Assembly (NCBI RefSeq): GCF_016598485.1
Contig: NZ_JAEMUW010000009.1
Span: 1 to 64,000 of the forward strand
Direction: 5' to 3'
Length of the DNA stretch: 64,000 nucleotides
Origin: Micromonospora coerulea
Lineage (GTDB): Bacteria > Actinomycetota > Actinomycetes > Mycobacteriales > Micromonosporaceae
Made by a program: the position numbers and the translations under genes. The notes below the pieces were generated by a model. It made no database searches, had not been told where the DNA came from, and saw only the letters and a program-made list of their open reading frames with translations. Shown here piece by piece: positions 1-7,983 of this stretch; position 1 is the first letter of the stretch; every line of letters starts with the position of its first letter.

Positions 1-150
1 GACCCGCGGCAAGGCGGGATCCCGACGGCGAGGCACGAACCGAAGCCAACACCAGCCCTACGACAATTCCCCAACCACCGGCCAACCCGGCCAACGTTTG
101 TGGTCAGAGCACTAGCCGCCCGGCTCGGCACTCGCATGGCCGGTGCCTGA
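1..150 (+). CDS. 3' end of an unidentified protein (partial)
   Basis: The first frame is open from base 1 to a TGA at 148-150 and would encode about 49 residues ending in RLGTRMAGA. The stop sits inside the left arm of a strong palindrome, the position expected for the last codon before a terminator. Codon bias is weak, a second frame is open to a TAG at 113-115, and no domain can be recognised from this fragment. The call rests on the stop and hairpin geometry only. Confidence 0.3.
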   Translation, partial: DPRQGGIPTARHEPKPTPALRQFPNHRPTRPTFVVRALAARLGTRMAGA

Positions 151-183
151 CCGGGGGACCGCCGCGGCGGTCCCCCGGTCAGG
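146..183. terminator. 38-bp perfect palindrome, probable bidirectional terminator
   Basis: Both 18-bp arms (146-163 and 166-183) are exactly complementary around a GC centre, so the whole 38 bp reads the same on both strands. It lies between the end of the possible upstream gene and the GH6 cellulase promoter region. There is no T-run, which is common for actinobacterial terminators. It would insulate the cellulase gene from upstream transcription. Confidence 0.6.
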
Positions 184-268
184 CGTTCGTCGGCGGCAAG
201 CGCGCCCAGCCGCAACGCGGCCGAGACATTGACAGCCGGCGTCGGTCGGGGCACGCTCGGACGAGCTG

Positions 269-282
269 CGGGAACGCTCCCA
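269..282 (+). promoter_or_regulatory. CebR/CelR-like operator upstream of the cellulase
   Basis: CGGGAACGCTCCCA matches 12 of 14 bases of TGGGAGCGCTCCCA, the established operator of the LacI-family cellobiose regulators CebR (Streptomyces) and CelR (Thermobifida). It lies 34 bp upstream of the GTG start of the GH6 gene, where a bound repressor would block the promoter. The match is seen directly. Control by a cellobiose-responsive repressor is inferred. Confidence 0.65.
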
Positions 283-316
283 TAAGTCGTTCCCATGTCT
301 GATCAGGAGCAATGAC

Positions 317-1576
317 GTGGCCCTGACACCGCTGCGGCGACGAGCCGCCACCGGCCTCGCCGCCGTCGCCGCGACGCTCGCCGCGGCCGTTCCCTTCCCG
401 GCCGCACCGGCGGCTGCGGACATCCCCGACACCGCCACCTTCTACACACCGCGTCCCGACCACGGCGCGCTGGCGCAGATCGCCGAGCTGACCGCCGCCG
501 GGCAGTACCAGCCGGCGGCGCAGCTGCGCACGATGACCCGTACGCCACAGGCCGTCTGGGTGACCGGCGGCTCCGGACAGGCGCTGACCCAGTCGGTCAA
601 GGCCGAGGTGCAGCGGGCTGCCGGCAAGAAGACGGTGCCCGTGCTGGTGGCGTACAACATCCCGTTCCGGGACTGCGCGCAGTACTCGGCCGGCGGCGCC
701 ACCTCGGTCGCCGGGTACGAGGCGTGGATCGACGCGTTCGCCAGCGGCATCGGCGACCACGAGGTGGCCGTGCTGCTGGAGCCGGATGGTCTCGGCATCA
801 TTCCGTGGTACACCACCATCAACGGCAGCCAGGAGTGGTGCCGGCCCGCCGAGGCCGACCCGGCGACCGCCGCCGCCGACCGCTTCGCCATGTTGAACCA
901 CGCGGTGGACCGGCTCGCGGCGCTGCCGCGCACCAGCGTCTACCTCGACGGCACGCACAGCGCCTGGTTGGGCGCCGGTGACATCGCCGACCGGCTGGTC
1001 AAGGCGGGCGTCGGCAGGGCCGACGGCTTCTTCCTCAACGTCTCCAACTACGAGACGACCGAGCGGCAGCTCAAGTACGGCAACTGGATCGCCAGGTGCA
1101 TCTACTACGGCACCGAGGGGCCGGAGTACGCGCGCGGCCACTTCGACTGGTGCGCCAGCCAGTACTACCCGGCCGACCCGGCGGACTTCAGCACCTGGGG
1201 CCGGACCGACGCCTGGTACGACAGCAACGTCGGCGCCGTCCCGACCGACCGCCTGCCCCACTTCGTGGTGGACACCAGCCGCAACGGGCAGGGCCCGTGG
1301 ACGCCGCCGGCCGGGGTGAGCTGGCCCGACCCGCAGACCTGGTGCAACCCGCCGGACCGGGGCCTGGGGCTGCGCCCGACCACCGCGACGGGCGATCCGC
1401 TCGCCGACGCGTTCCTCTGGGTCAAGACGCCCGGCCAGTCCGACGGTCAGTGCGACCGCGGCACCGGCACCGGGCACGACCCGGCGCGCGGCGGTATCGC
1501 CGACCCGGCCGCCGGGGCCTGGTTCGCCGAGCAGGCCCTGGAGCTGGTCACGTACGCGAACCCGCCGCTGGGCTGA
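317..1576 (+). CDS. Secreted GH6 cellulase (endoglucanase or cellobiohydrolase)
   Basis: This 419-residue protein hydrolyses beta-1,4-glucan outside the cell. Residues 1-34 form a Sec signal peptide with twin arginines near the start and an AAA-type cleavage site. The GH6 fold follows. VLLEPDGLG places the catalytic acid at D157, and the second family signature is WVKTPGQSDGQC near residue 368. There is no linker or cellulose-binding module, so it is a bare catalytic domain. The GTG start is chosen because AGGAG lies 7 bases upstream, and the ATG at 312 closes after four codons. A CebR-like box upstream suggests induction by cellobiose. Endo versus exo action cannot be told from this sequence. 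Confidence 0.93.
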   Translation: MALTPLRRRAATGLAAVAATLAAAVPFPAAPAAADIPDTATFYTPRPDHGALAQIAELTAAGQYQPAAQLRTMTRTPQAVWVTGGSGQALTQSVKAEVQRAAGKKTVPVLVAYNIPFRDCAQYSAGGATSVAGYEAWIDAFASGIGDHEVAVLLEPDGLGIIPWYTTINGSQEWCRPAEADPATAAADRFAMLNHAVDRLAALPRTSVYLDGTHSAWLGAGDIADRLVKAGVGRADGFFLNVSNYETTERQLKYGNWIARCIYYGTEGPEYARGHFDWCASQYYPADPADFSTWGRTDAWYDSNVGAVPTDRLPHFVVDTSRNGQGPWTPPAGVSWPDPQTWCNPPDRGLGLRPTTATGDPLADAFLWVKTPGQSDGQCDRGTGTGHDPARGGIADPAAGAWFAEQALELVTYANPPLG

Positions 1577-1581
1577 ACGGG

Positions 1582-1616
1582 GGTGACCGGGGCGGTGCAG
1601 GACCGCCCCGGTCACC
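1582..1616. terminator. Hairpin terminator between convergent genes
   Basis: Two exactly complementary 15-base arms (1582-1596 and 1602-1616) flank a 5-base loop, 5 bases after the cellulase stop codon. The acetyltransferase gene converges from the other side and ends at 1654, so the hairpin can serve both transcripts. Confidence 0.75.
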
Positions 1617-1653
1617 TGACGCGGCGCCGATCAGCCCCGCTGGCGCGTATCCG

Positions 1654-2340
1654 TCACGGGTGGGCGTACCCGCTCACGCGGTCGTTGCGCACGCTGGTCG
1701 GCGAGCGCCGGGTGGGCCACCGCGCGACCGTGTTGCCGCCCAGCCGGCCCGCCCAGTACGGGGACACCCGCCACATCGGATGGGCCGTTCCCCCATCCGG
1801 CAGCGGGAAGGCGTCCCGACCGGTGTACCCGTGCCGCAGGTGAAGGTCCCGGTCGGCCGCCGTGAACGCCTCCGCGTACGTCGGCAGGCTCAGCGTGTCC
1901 ATCCACCGTTGGCTGCCGGCGAGCACGGCGGCGGCCCGGCCCGTCCGGCCCGCTCCGGGTGCCGCCAGGAACGCCAGGTGATTGTGGGCCTCGACCGGCC
2001 GCCGCGCGGCGAGGTCCCGTTCGAGCCGTCGGAAGCGGTCGCGGTCCGCGCCGCACGCCGCGTCCAGCCGTTCGGCGTACCGCACCGGGAGCGGGATGGG
2101 CCGGTAGCGGTGGAACCAGACGGTGGCCGCGGTGCCGTCGGAGAGCAGGAAGGCGTCGCCGAAGAGCAGCGCGTGCTCGGTCCAGATGCGGGCGACGGCG
2201 GCCAGCACCTCCGGTCGGCACCGTTCGTCCGGGACGAGCCAGGCGCCGAGGGGGGTGGGGGAGAGGGTGTCGGTGACGAGATCGACGATCCGCTCCACGT
2301 CACGCCACCGGGCACGCACGACGGATGTTCGTACGGTCAT
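1654..2340 (-). CDS. GNAT-family N-acetyltransferase
   Basis: The protein has 228 residues. An acyl-CoA-binding type segment (HNHLAFLAAPGAGRTGRAAA, about 142-161) is followed by a C-terminal strand-turn ending in LHLRHGYTGRDAFPLPDGG, the usual end of the acetyltransferase fold. Such proteins transfer acetyl groups from acetyl-CoA to amines, and the substrate cannot be predicted. The normally conserved Q/RxxGxG/A loop is only partly kept (GRTGRAA). The ATG at 2340 is preceded by AGGAGC 7 bases upstream and begins MTVRTSVVRAR. A longer reading frame continues upstream but is low-complexity and has no ribosome site. Confidence 0.8.
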   Translation of the reverse strand: MTVRTSVVRARWRDVERIVDLVTDTLSPTPLGAWLVPDERCRPEVLAAVARIWTEHALLFGDAFLLSDGTAATVWFHRYRPIPLPVRYAERLDAACGADRDRFRRLERDLAARRPVEAHNHLAFLAAPGAGRTGRAAAVLAGSQRWMDTLSLPTYAEAFTAADRDLHLRHGYTGRDAFPLPDGGTAHPMWRVSPYWAGRLGGNTVARWPTRRSPTSVRNDRVSGYAHP

Positions 2341-2504
2341 GGAAAGCTCCTGGTCACGATCACGATCGGAGATGTCGCCGACCCGGCGCCGGGCACCAGG
2401 CGCGGCGGTCAAGAAGTCGGCCACGGGGCCGCTGGGCCCATCGGGACGCATTGATCCGCACCACTGCGCCGGAGCGGCCGCGGGCCCACTCCGGCGGTCG
2501 GTGC

Positions 2505-3719
2505 TCAGGCGGGCCTGGTCCCCGGCCGGGGCGATCGGGAGGAGAGTCCGTCCGGGCGGGCCGAACGGCAGGGCCGCCCCATGACGACGCGGGGCGTCCA
2601 GCCCCCTGCCGACGCGTTGGCGGCCACGCTGTGCGAGGCGCCGGGGGATCCGGCGCTGCTCCAAGCGGAAACGAGCGCCAGCGGCAGGTGGCCGGCGTTC
2701 GACCGGAGCGGGTTCCCCGGATGGCGGTGCCCGCCGCCTCCCGCGTGTGGTGACCAGTGGCGCACCGTGGCGGCCGGCTGCGGCGTGGCGGCGGCGGTGC
2801 TCGGGGTGCGGCCGGCTACTTCCAGCGGCGGCGCGGCCGCTGTGGCGTGGCCCGGCGGTGTACCTCTCGGGCTGTCCGGCGGTGTGCCAACCTCGGTCGG
2901 TAGCAGCCCGGGGCCCGGGATCGGCGGCGGGGCCGGTGCACCGGTCGACGGCTGCAGGATTTCCCGCACCGGGTCGAGGGGCTCCAGCACCGGGTCCAGC
3001 GGCCGGAGCACCGGCCCGAGGCCGCGCCACACCGGCCCGAGGCCGCGCCACACCGGCCCGAGGCCGCGCCACACCGGCCCGAGGCCGCGCCACACCGGGT
3101 TGAGGACCGGACCGAGCCCGTCGACGACCGGCGTGGTGACCGGTCGGAGGCCGGCGGCCACCGGACGCAGCGGGCCCGACGACACCGGCCGGGTGACCGG
3201 ACGGAGCCCGGTGGCCACCTGCTTCACCACCTGCCCGGAGACCGCGTGGAGCCGGGCGCTCGCCGGCTCGGCCGGCCTGACCCGGATCGGCTCGCCGGTC
3301 GGGGACGGCGAGGTCGTCGCCCGGCCGGATCGTGGCGCCGGGCGGGTCGGCGCGGCGCCCGGCCGGCGCTGCGGCGACGTGCCCCGTGCCGCGTGGTCGG
3401 GACGGGTCAAGGGCGCCGGGGCGGGCCGGGTCGAGGCGGCGGGTGGCGGCGGGTCCGGGGTCGGCCCGTCGGTCCTGGTCGGCGGCACGGCGACGGCGGA
3501 ACGGTCCGAGCGGTCCGTCGGCGTCGTCCGCAGGACGGGGGACGGCACGGCGCGGAGGAGGTCAACGGTGCGGGTGACCGTGCCGGCGGGCGCAGGGTCG
3601 GCGGCGTACGCGGCGTCGCCGGTGACCGCGTCGTACGCGATCCAGGCGCCGGACACCCCGGCCAGCAGGAGCCCCAGACGCAGCGCGAGGCGTGTCAGCC
3701 GCCCGCCGTGTCGCGTCAT
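2505..3719 (-). CDS. Exported proline-rich repeat protein of unknown function
   Basis: The protein has 404 residues. A basic N-terminus and one hydrophobic segment (about 7-28) give a signal peptide or membrane anchor. The rest is a long disordered Pro/Thr/Arg-rich chain. Its middle contains four exact PVWRGLG heptads followed by degenerate PLDPVLEPLDPV repeats. The C-terminal 60 residues are less proline-rich, arginine-rich and end RSARPDGLSSRSPRPGTRPA. GGAAGG lies 8 bases before the ATG at 3719, so this start is preferred to an in-frame ATG 39 bases earlier that lacks a ribosome site. No enzyme motif is visible. A cell-envelope role is a guess from its export signal. Confidence 0.7.
   Translation of the reverse strand: MTRHGGRLTRLALRLGLLLAGVSGAWIAYDAVTGDAAYAADPAPAGTVTRTVDLLRAVPSPVLRTTPTDRSDRSAVAVPPTRTDGPTPDPPPPAASTRPAPAPLTRPDHAARGTSPQRRPGAAPTRPAPRSGRATTSPSPTGEPIRVRPAEPASARLHAVSGQVVKQVATGLRPVTRPVSSGPLRPVAAGLRPVTTPVVDGLGPVLNPVWRGLGPVWRGLGPVWRGLGPVWRGLGPVLRPLDPVLEPLDPVREILQPSTGAPAPPPIPGPGLLPTEVGTPPDSPRGTPPGHATAAAPPLEVAGRTPSTAAATPQPAATVRHWSPHAGGGGHRHPGNPLRSNAGHLPLALVSAWSSAGSPGASHSVAANASAGGWTPRVVMGRPCRSARPDGLSSRSPRPGTRPA
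3010..3093. repeat. Four perfect copies of a 21-bp tandem repeat
   Basis: The unit ACCGGCCCGAGGCCGCGCCAC is repeated exactly four times in frame and encodes PVWRGLG heptads in the proline-rich exported protein on the minus strand. Zero divergence at synonymous sites implies recent expansion or ongoing slippage, so copy number may vary between strains. Confidence 0.95.
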
Positions 3720-3871
3720 CACCGGCACCTTCCCGAGCCCCGACCAACGGCGGGACATCGCCCGTACTCTACCGAAAGCGTTCGTCCGATCACAGACTGC
3801 GGCTGGTCGGAATCGGACGCGTCGCGGCGGGGCGGGAGTGGAATTCCGGCCAGGTGGGTACCCCGGCGGCC

Positions 3872-4810
3872 ATGAGTACGAGCACGGTCGACAGCCGCGC
3901 CGCCGACCCGGCCACCCCCCGGTCGGTGGGCACCGTCGCGGTCGTCGCGCACCGGAAGAAGACTCTCGGCGGCGGCCTCGACGAGCTGCGCGCCAGCCTG
4001 GTCGCGGCCGGCGTCGGGCGGCTCCTCTGGTACGAGGTGCCGAAGAGCCGCAAGGCGCCGAAGCGGGTGCGCAAGGCGCTGAAGAAGGGCGCCGACCTGC
4101 TGCTGGTCTGGGGCGGGGACGGCATGGTGCAGCGCTGCGCGGACACCCTGGCCGGCACGGGCGTGCCGATGGGCATTCTGCCCGCCGGCACGGCGAACCT
4201 CTTCGCCACCAACCTCGGCATCCCCGCCGACCTGACCGAGGCCGTCCGGATCGCGCTGCACGGCCGACGCCGCACGCTCGATCTCGGCCGGCTCAACGGC
4301 GAGCACTTCGCGGTGATGGCGGGCGCCGGCTTCGACGGTGACCTGATCCGGGAGGCCGATCGGAAGCTCAAGGGCCGGCTGGGCCGGGTGGCGTACGTCT
4401 GGACCGGACTGCGGCACGTCCGCGGCGAGCTGGTGCGCACCCGCATCCGGGTCGACGGCGCCGACTGGTTCGACGGCGAGGCGAGCTGCGTGCTCTTCGG
4501 CAACGTCGGCACGATCACCGGCGGCATCCCGGCCTTCGACGATGCCCGCCCGGACGACGGCGCGCTGGAGATCGGCGTCTCCACCGCCAGCGGCGCCGTC
4601 GACTGGGCCCGCACGCTGGGCCGGATGGCGGCCGGGCGGTCCGAGGACTCGCCGTTCGTGCAGATCACCCGCGGCCGCAAGGTGACCGTCCGCTTCGCCG
4701 CCCCGAAGACGTACGAGCTCGACGGCGGGGCCCGGACGACGGCGAAGCGGCTGAAGGTGAAGGTCGTGCCGGACGCCCTGACCGTCTGCTGCCCGCACCG
4801 CCCGGCCTGA
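3872..4810 (+). CDS. Diacylglycerol kinase-family lipid kinase (DagK-type)
   Basis: This 312-residue cytoplasmic kinase probably phosphorylates diacylglycerol or a related lipid alcohol. The nucleotide loop is LLVWGGDGMVQRCAD (about 78-92), in place of the usual GGDGTVNE. It is followed by ILPAGTANLFATNL, the family's second glycine-rich motif, and MAGAGFDGDLI. The C-terminal beta domain ends with a typical ELDGGA strand. T to M and N to Q changes after GGDG are conservative variants seen within the family, but they leave the exact substrate open. The ATG at 3872 is followed by a short Ser/Thr-rich leader. Transcription diverges from the proline-rich gene. Confidence 0.88.
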   Translation: MSTSTVDSRAADPATPRSVGTVAVVAHRKKTLGGGLDELRASLVAAGVGRLLWYEVPKSRKAPKRVRKALKKGADLLLVWGGDGMVQRCADTLAGTGVPMGILPAGTANLFATNLGIPADLTEAVRIALHGRRRTLDLGRLNGEHFAVMAGAGFDGDLIREADRKLKGRLGRVAYVWTGLRHVRGELVRTRIRVDGADWFDGEASCVLFGNVGTITGGIPAFDDARPDDGALEIGVSTASGAVDWARTLGRMAAGRSEDSPFVQITRGRKVTVRFAAPKTYELDGGARTTAKRLKVKVVPDALTVCCPHRPA

Positions 4811-4874
4811 GCCGCGCGTCACCGGCCGGGGCCCCGGCCGCGTGCGGCGCGGGTGGCCGGGCAGGATGGCCGGC

Positions 4875-5648
4875 ATGGACGACGAGGTACGCGGCTACCT
4901 GGCCGAGTTGGTCGACCGGGCGCGGGGCGTCCTCGGCGACGATCTGGTCGGCGCGTACGCGGCCGGCTCGGTGGGCCTGGACGCGTACCAGCCGGGGCGC
5001 AGCGACGTGGACGTGGCGCTGGTGGTCGCGCGGGCGCTGACCGGGCCGGTGAAGCGGGCGCTGGTGGACCGGCTGCGGCACGAGGCGCTGCCGTGCCCGG
5101 CGCGCGGCCTGGAGCTGGTCGTCTACCGGCGGGACGTGGCCGCGGCCGGCACCGCCACCCCGGGCTTCGAGGTGGAGCTGAACACCGGCGCGACCATGCC
5201 GTTCCGCGTCACGTACGCGCCGGCCGACCGTCCGGTCGCCGACGGGCACTTCTGGTACGCCCTCGACCGGAGCATCCTGCACCAGTCCGGCCGGGCCCTG
5301 GTCGGCCCGCCCGCCGCCGAGGTCTTCGCCGACCTGGCCCCGGGCGACCTGCGGCGGCTGCTGGCCGAGGCGCTTGCCTGGTGGCTGGCGCTGCCCACCC
5401 CACCCGGCGACGGTCCGGCGCCCGGCGCGGAGGACGCGGTGCTGGGCGCCTGCCGGTCGCTGGTCAAGGTCCGCGACGGTCGCTGGCTGTCCAAGGTGGA
5501 CGCCGGACGCCGGCTGCGCGAGCGGGGGGAGCACGCGGACCTGATCGGGCGGTCGATCGCGGCCCGCCACGGTGGACCGCCACCGTCCGGCCCGGAGGCG
5601 CGCGACTTCCAGCGGCAGGTGCTGGCCGAGGTCGCTGCCATCCATTGA
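4875..5648 (+). CDS. Aminoglycoside-adenylyltransferase-like nucleotidyltransferase
   Basis: The protein has 257 residues. The N-terminal nucleotidyltransferase motif is GSVGLDAYQPGRSDVDVALV (about 32-51), with the metal-binding SDVDV aspartates intact. A helical C-terminal domain with ACRSLVKVRDGRWLSK follows, as in AadA/ANT(9)-type enzymes and the DUF4111 family. It would transfer a nucleotide to a small-molecule hydroxyl, and resistance activity is possible but not shown. AGGA lies 8 bases before the ATG at 4875. Two earlier in-frame starts have poorer spacing. It follows the lipid kinase by 64 bases on the same strand. Confidence 0.82.
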   Translation: MDDEVRGYLAELVDRARGVLGDDLVGAYAAGSVGLDAYQPGRSDVDVALVVARALTGPVKRALVDRLRHEALPCPARGLELVVYRRDVAAAGTATPGFEVELNTGATMPFRVTYAPADRPVADGHFWYALDRSILHQSGRALVGPPAAEVFADLAPGDLRRLLAEALAWWLALPTPPGDGPAPGAEDAVLGACRSLVKVRDGRWLSKVDAGRRLRERGEHADLIGRSIAARHGGPPPSGPEARDFQRQVLAEVAAIH

Positions 5649-5674
5649 CCTGGATGAGCGTCGCACTGTAAACA
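5645..5674 (+). promoter_or_regulatory. Possible sigma-70-type promoter
   Basis: TTGACC at 5645-5650 and TAAACA at 5669-5674 are separated by 18 bases, 31 bases before the GH18-like gene. The -35 element overlaps the stop codon of the preceding gene. The match is fair to both consensus hexamers in a GC-rich background. Start-site mapping has not been done. Confidence 0.45.
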
Positions 5675-5704
5675 AGGCGTACTGATCGATCCGGGGAGGC
5701 CCCC

Positions 5705-6808
5705 ATGCGACGTCCGGTACTGCTCTCGACGCTCCTGCTCATCCTCGCCACCGGGACTCCGGCCGCCGCCGCGCCGCCGCCGGCGCCGGCCCCGGTGACC
5801 CTCGCCGCGACCCCGGTCCAGGTCTACGGCGCCTGGCACTGCGGCAACGACTTCTGCACCTGGGGAACGGTCCGCACCATCGCCGAGTTCGACAGCCAGA
5901 ACCACTGGCTGATCGACCGCGGCGACGGCCGTCCGTCGGTCAACCTGGTGGTCCTCAGCTTCGTCAACCCGCTCGCGCTGCTGCACCAGACTACCGACGC
6001 GACCACGCTCGACGGCGTGCCAACGGGCATGACCTCCGAGGTCGTCAACTACTTCACCGCCCGTGGGGTACGGGTGATGCTCTCCATCGGCGGCATTACC
6101 TACACCGACGACTGGGAGGCCGCGCTCGCCGAGAACGCCACCCTGCTCGGCCAGCGGGCCGCGGCCGTCGCCACCCGGCTCGGCGTCGGCATCGAGATCG
6201 ACTACGAGCAGAACACCGATCCGAACCTCACCGGTCTCCAGGCCTTCATCGACGCCTACCGGGCCGTCCACCCGTACGACGCCACCGGCGCCCGGCCCCA
6301 GTCTCGGCTGACCATCGACGTGGCCGCCGGCGACCGGTGGCTGATCGACCTCAACCGCAAGGCCACCGGCGACTGGCTGCGCACCGACGCCCCGGTCCTC
6401 GACTACGCCAACGCCATGGTGTCGGCGCGGCCCGCCTCGGCCAGCACCTCGCAGGCGAGCTGGCAGGAACATGTGGACGGCAAGCCGCAGTACAGCCCAC
6501 CGGTGCCGCCGCTGGCCCCGGCGAAGTTCACCGGCGGCGTCTACATCGCCTACGGCGGCCGGCCGCTGCCGGAGTGCGTCGACTACGCCACCTCGGTGCA
6601 GCGCGCCGCCGCGCCGTACGTGCAGACGGTCGCCCCGCACGGCGCCGGCGCCACACCCGGCATGCTCGGGTTCATGTTCTGGGCGGCCGAACGCCCGTCG
6701 ACCCGGGGCATCGGCACCGTGCCGCCGAACACCTGTGAAGGCGGTGCCGGCGCCGGGGCGACCGCGCTGTCCGTCCCGGTGCCGATGCCCGCCCTGCGGC
6801 AGAGCTGA
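5705..6808 (+). CDS. Secreted GH18-fold glycosidase or glycan-binding protein
   Basis: The protein has 367 residues with a signal peptide (1-23, ending PAAAA). The barrel core shows VRVMLSIGGITY (GH18 strand 3 motif) and then GVGIEIDYEQN (strand 4). GH18 chitinases carry DxxDxDxE here; this protein keeps the last D and catalytic E but has G and E at the first two positions. Hydrolysis of chitin or endo-N-acetylglucosamine linkages is therefore plausible but not assured. A tryptophan (FMFWAAE) near the end fits the strand 8 position. GGGGAGG lies 5 bases before the ATG. A Ser/Pro tail follows the barrel. Confidence 0.78.
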   Translation: MRRPVLLSTLLLILATGTPAAAAPPPAPAPVTLAATPVQVYGAWHCGNDFCTWGTVRTIAEFDSQNHWLIDRGDGRPSVNLVVLSFVNPLALLHQTTDATTLDGVPTGMTSEVVNYFTARGVRVMLSIGGITYTDDWEAALAENATLLGQRAAAVATRLGVGIEIDYEQNTDPNLTGLQAFIDAYRAVHPYDATGARPQSRLTIDVAAGDRWLIDLNRKATGDWLRTDAPVLDYANAMVSARPASASTSQASWQEHVDGKPQYSPPVPPLAPAKFTGGVYIAYGGRPLPECVDYATSVQRAAAPYVQTVAPHGAGATPGMLGFMFWAAERPSTRGIGTVPPNTCEGGAGAGATALSVPVPMPALRQS

Positions 6809-6824
6809 CCGCACCGCCCGACGA

Positions 6825-6859
6825 ACCGGCCGCCCCGACCACGGGTCGGGGCGGCCGGT
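6825..6859. terminator. Bidirectional hairpin terminator
   Basis: Two perfect 16-base complementary arms (6825-6840 and 6844-6859) are separated by a 3-base loop. The hairpin sits in the 62-bp gap between the convergent GH18-like and serine protease genes and can stop both. Confidence 0.8.
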
Positions 6860-6870
6860 CGTTCGGTCGA

Positions 6871-7731
6871 TCAGTAGACGGTCACGCCGTACGCGCTGGC
6901 GGCCTCGGTGACGGGCTGGTAGAAGGTGGTGCCACCGGAGCGGCAGTCACCGCTGCCGCCGGAGGTGATGCCGAGCGCCTTGGTGCCGTCGTAGAGCGGG
7001 CCGCCGGAGTCGCCGGGCTCGGCGCAGACGGTGGTCTGGATCATGCCCTTGACGGTGCCGCTACCGACGTAGCGGACCGTGACGTTGAGGGCGGTCACCG
7101 TGCCGCTGTGGGTCCCGGTGGTCGACCCGGTGCGCTTCACCGCCTCGCCGACGAACGCGTTCGCGGCGGTGTAGCCGCCGGGGTGGCTCAGCGCGGTGTT
7201 GTCGTACCGGACGAGGGCGTAGTCGTTGCCGGGGAAGCTGGAGCCGATGGTCGGCCCGATCAGCGTCTTGAGCCCGGAGTCGGTGTACCAGGTGTTGGCC
7301 ACGTCGCCGCAGTGGCCGGCGGTCAGGAAGTAGTAGACGCCGGACTTGACCACGTTGAAGCCCAGTGAGCAGCGGTAGCCGCCGCCGTAGATGGCGTTGC
7401 CGGCGGAGAGCAGCGGGCGGAAGGTTCCACGCGCCCGGTCGATCCGAATCGCGCCGGAGTTGCTGCCGGCGCTCTTCCGGATCGTCGCCAGCTCGGCGGC
7501 GGAGACGCTGTCGTCGGCGGTCACCACCACCCGGCCGGCCTGCACCCGCCAGGCGATCCCGCTGACGCCGGACGCGGCGACGGCGCGGTCGACCTGGGCG
7601 AGCTGGCTGGCGCTGAAGTTGGGCGGGGCGGCCGAGGCGGCGCCCGGCACGGTGAAGGCCCCGACGGCGACCAGGCCGACGGTGGCGGCGAGCAACGAGG
7701 TGAGCCGGCCGGAAGTGGGTCGGAATCTCAC
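6871..7731 (-). CDS. Streptogrisin-type S1 serine protease, secreted proenzyme
   Basis: This 286-residue proenzyme comprises a signal peptide (1-35), a short propeptide (about 36-108) and an alpha-lytic/streptogrisin catalytic domain. The catalytic triad is H140 (TAGHCG), D170 (GNDYALV) and S242 ([10 protein letters not shown]). Cysteines C121/C141 and C236/C263 match the usual disulfides. The mature enzyme is an extracellular endopeptidase activated by removal of the propeptide. The propeptide is shorter than in streptogrisin C. A GGAGGAG-rich site precedes the ATG. No binding domain is attached. Confidence 0.93.
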   Translation of the reverse strand: MRFRPTSGRLTSLLAATVGLVAVGAFTVPGAASAAPPNFSASQLAQVDRAVAASGVSGIAWRVQAGRVVVTADDSVSAAELATIRKSAGSNSGAIRIDRARGTFRPLLSAGNAIYGGGYRCSLGFNVVKSGVYYFLTAGHCGDVANTWYTDSGLKTLIGPTIGSSFPGNDYALVRYDNTALSHPGGYTAANAFVGEAVKRTGSTTGTHSGTVTALNVTVRYVGSGTVKGMIQTTVCAEPGDSGGPLYDGTKALGITSGGSGDCRSGGTTFYQPVTEAASAYGVTVY

Positions 7732-7917
7732 GGTCTCCTCCTTGGAGGACGGCGGGCGACCGGTGCGGGCGGGGGCCCTGAGGTGTCGCCGTGGTCCGGC
7801 TCGGGGTGTCGACCGCGACGAACGTGATAGCGGCGAGTATCTACCAGGGTCGATGCCACTGCAAGGGGTTCGCCGGCCCGGGCCGCGCCGCTAGGGTGTC
7901 AACCGGGGAGGTACGCC

Positions 7918-7983
7918 ATGAGGATGCAGATCACCGGCGTCGCGGGCCGGCCCGGCCGCGCCACCGCCGGACACCCACGGTGA
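7918..7983 (+). CDS. 21-residue leader peptide coupled to the dehydrogenase
   Basis: A strong GGGGAGG site (7905-7911) precedes an ATG at 7918 and a 21-codon frame (MRMQITGVAGRPGRATAGHPR). Its TGA (7981-7983) overlaps the GTG start of the large FAD/Fe-S gene by two bases. The large gene has no ribosome site of its own, so it may be translated by re-initiation after this peptide. The peptide has no run of one amino acid that would suggest classical attenuation. It may simply be a coupling device. Homologues were not checked. Confidence 0.5.
   Translation: MRMQITGVAGRPGRATAGHPR

Noticed and set aside
179..1615. Long minus-strand open frame opposite the GH6 gene
   Set aside because: Arg/Val/Gly-rich composition with no motif, fully overlapping a well-supported plus-strand gene.
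4875..5648. Calling the nucleotidyltransferase an aminoglycoside resistance gene
   Set aside because: Only the fold is shared; no drug-specific residues can be verified, so no resistance claim is made.
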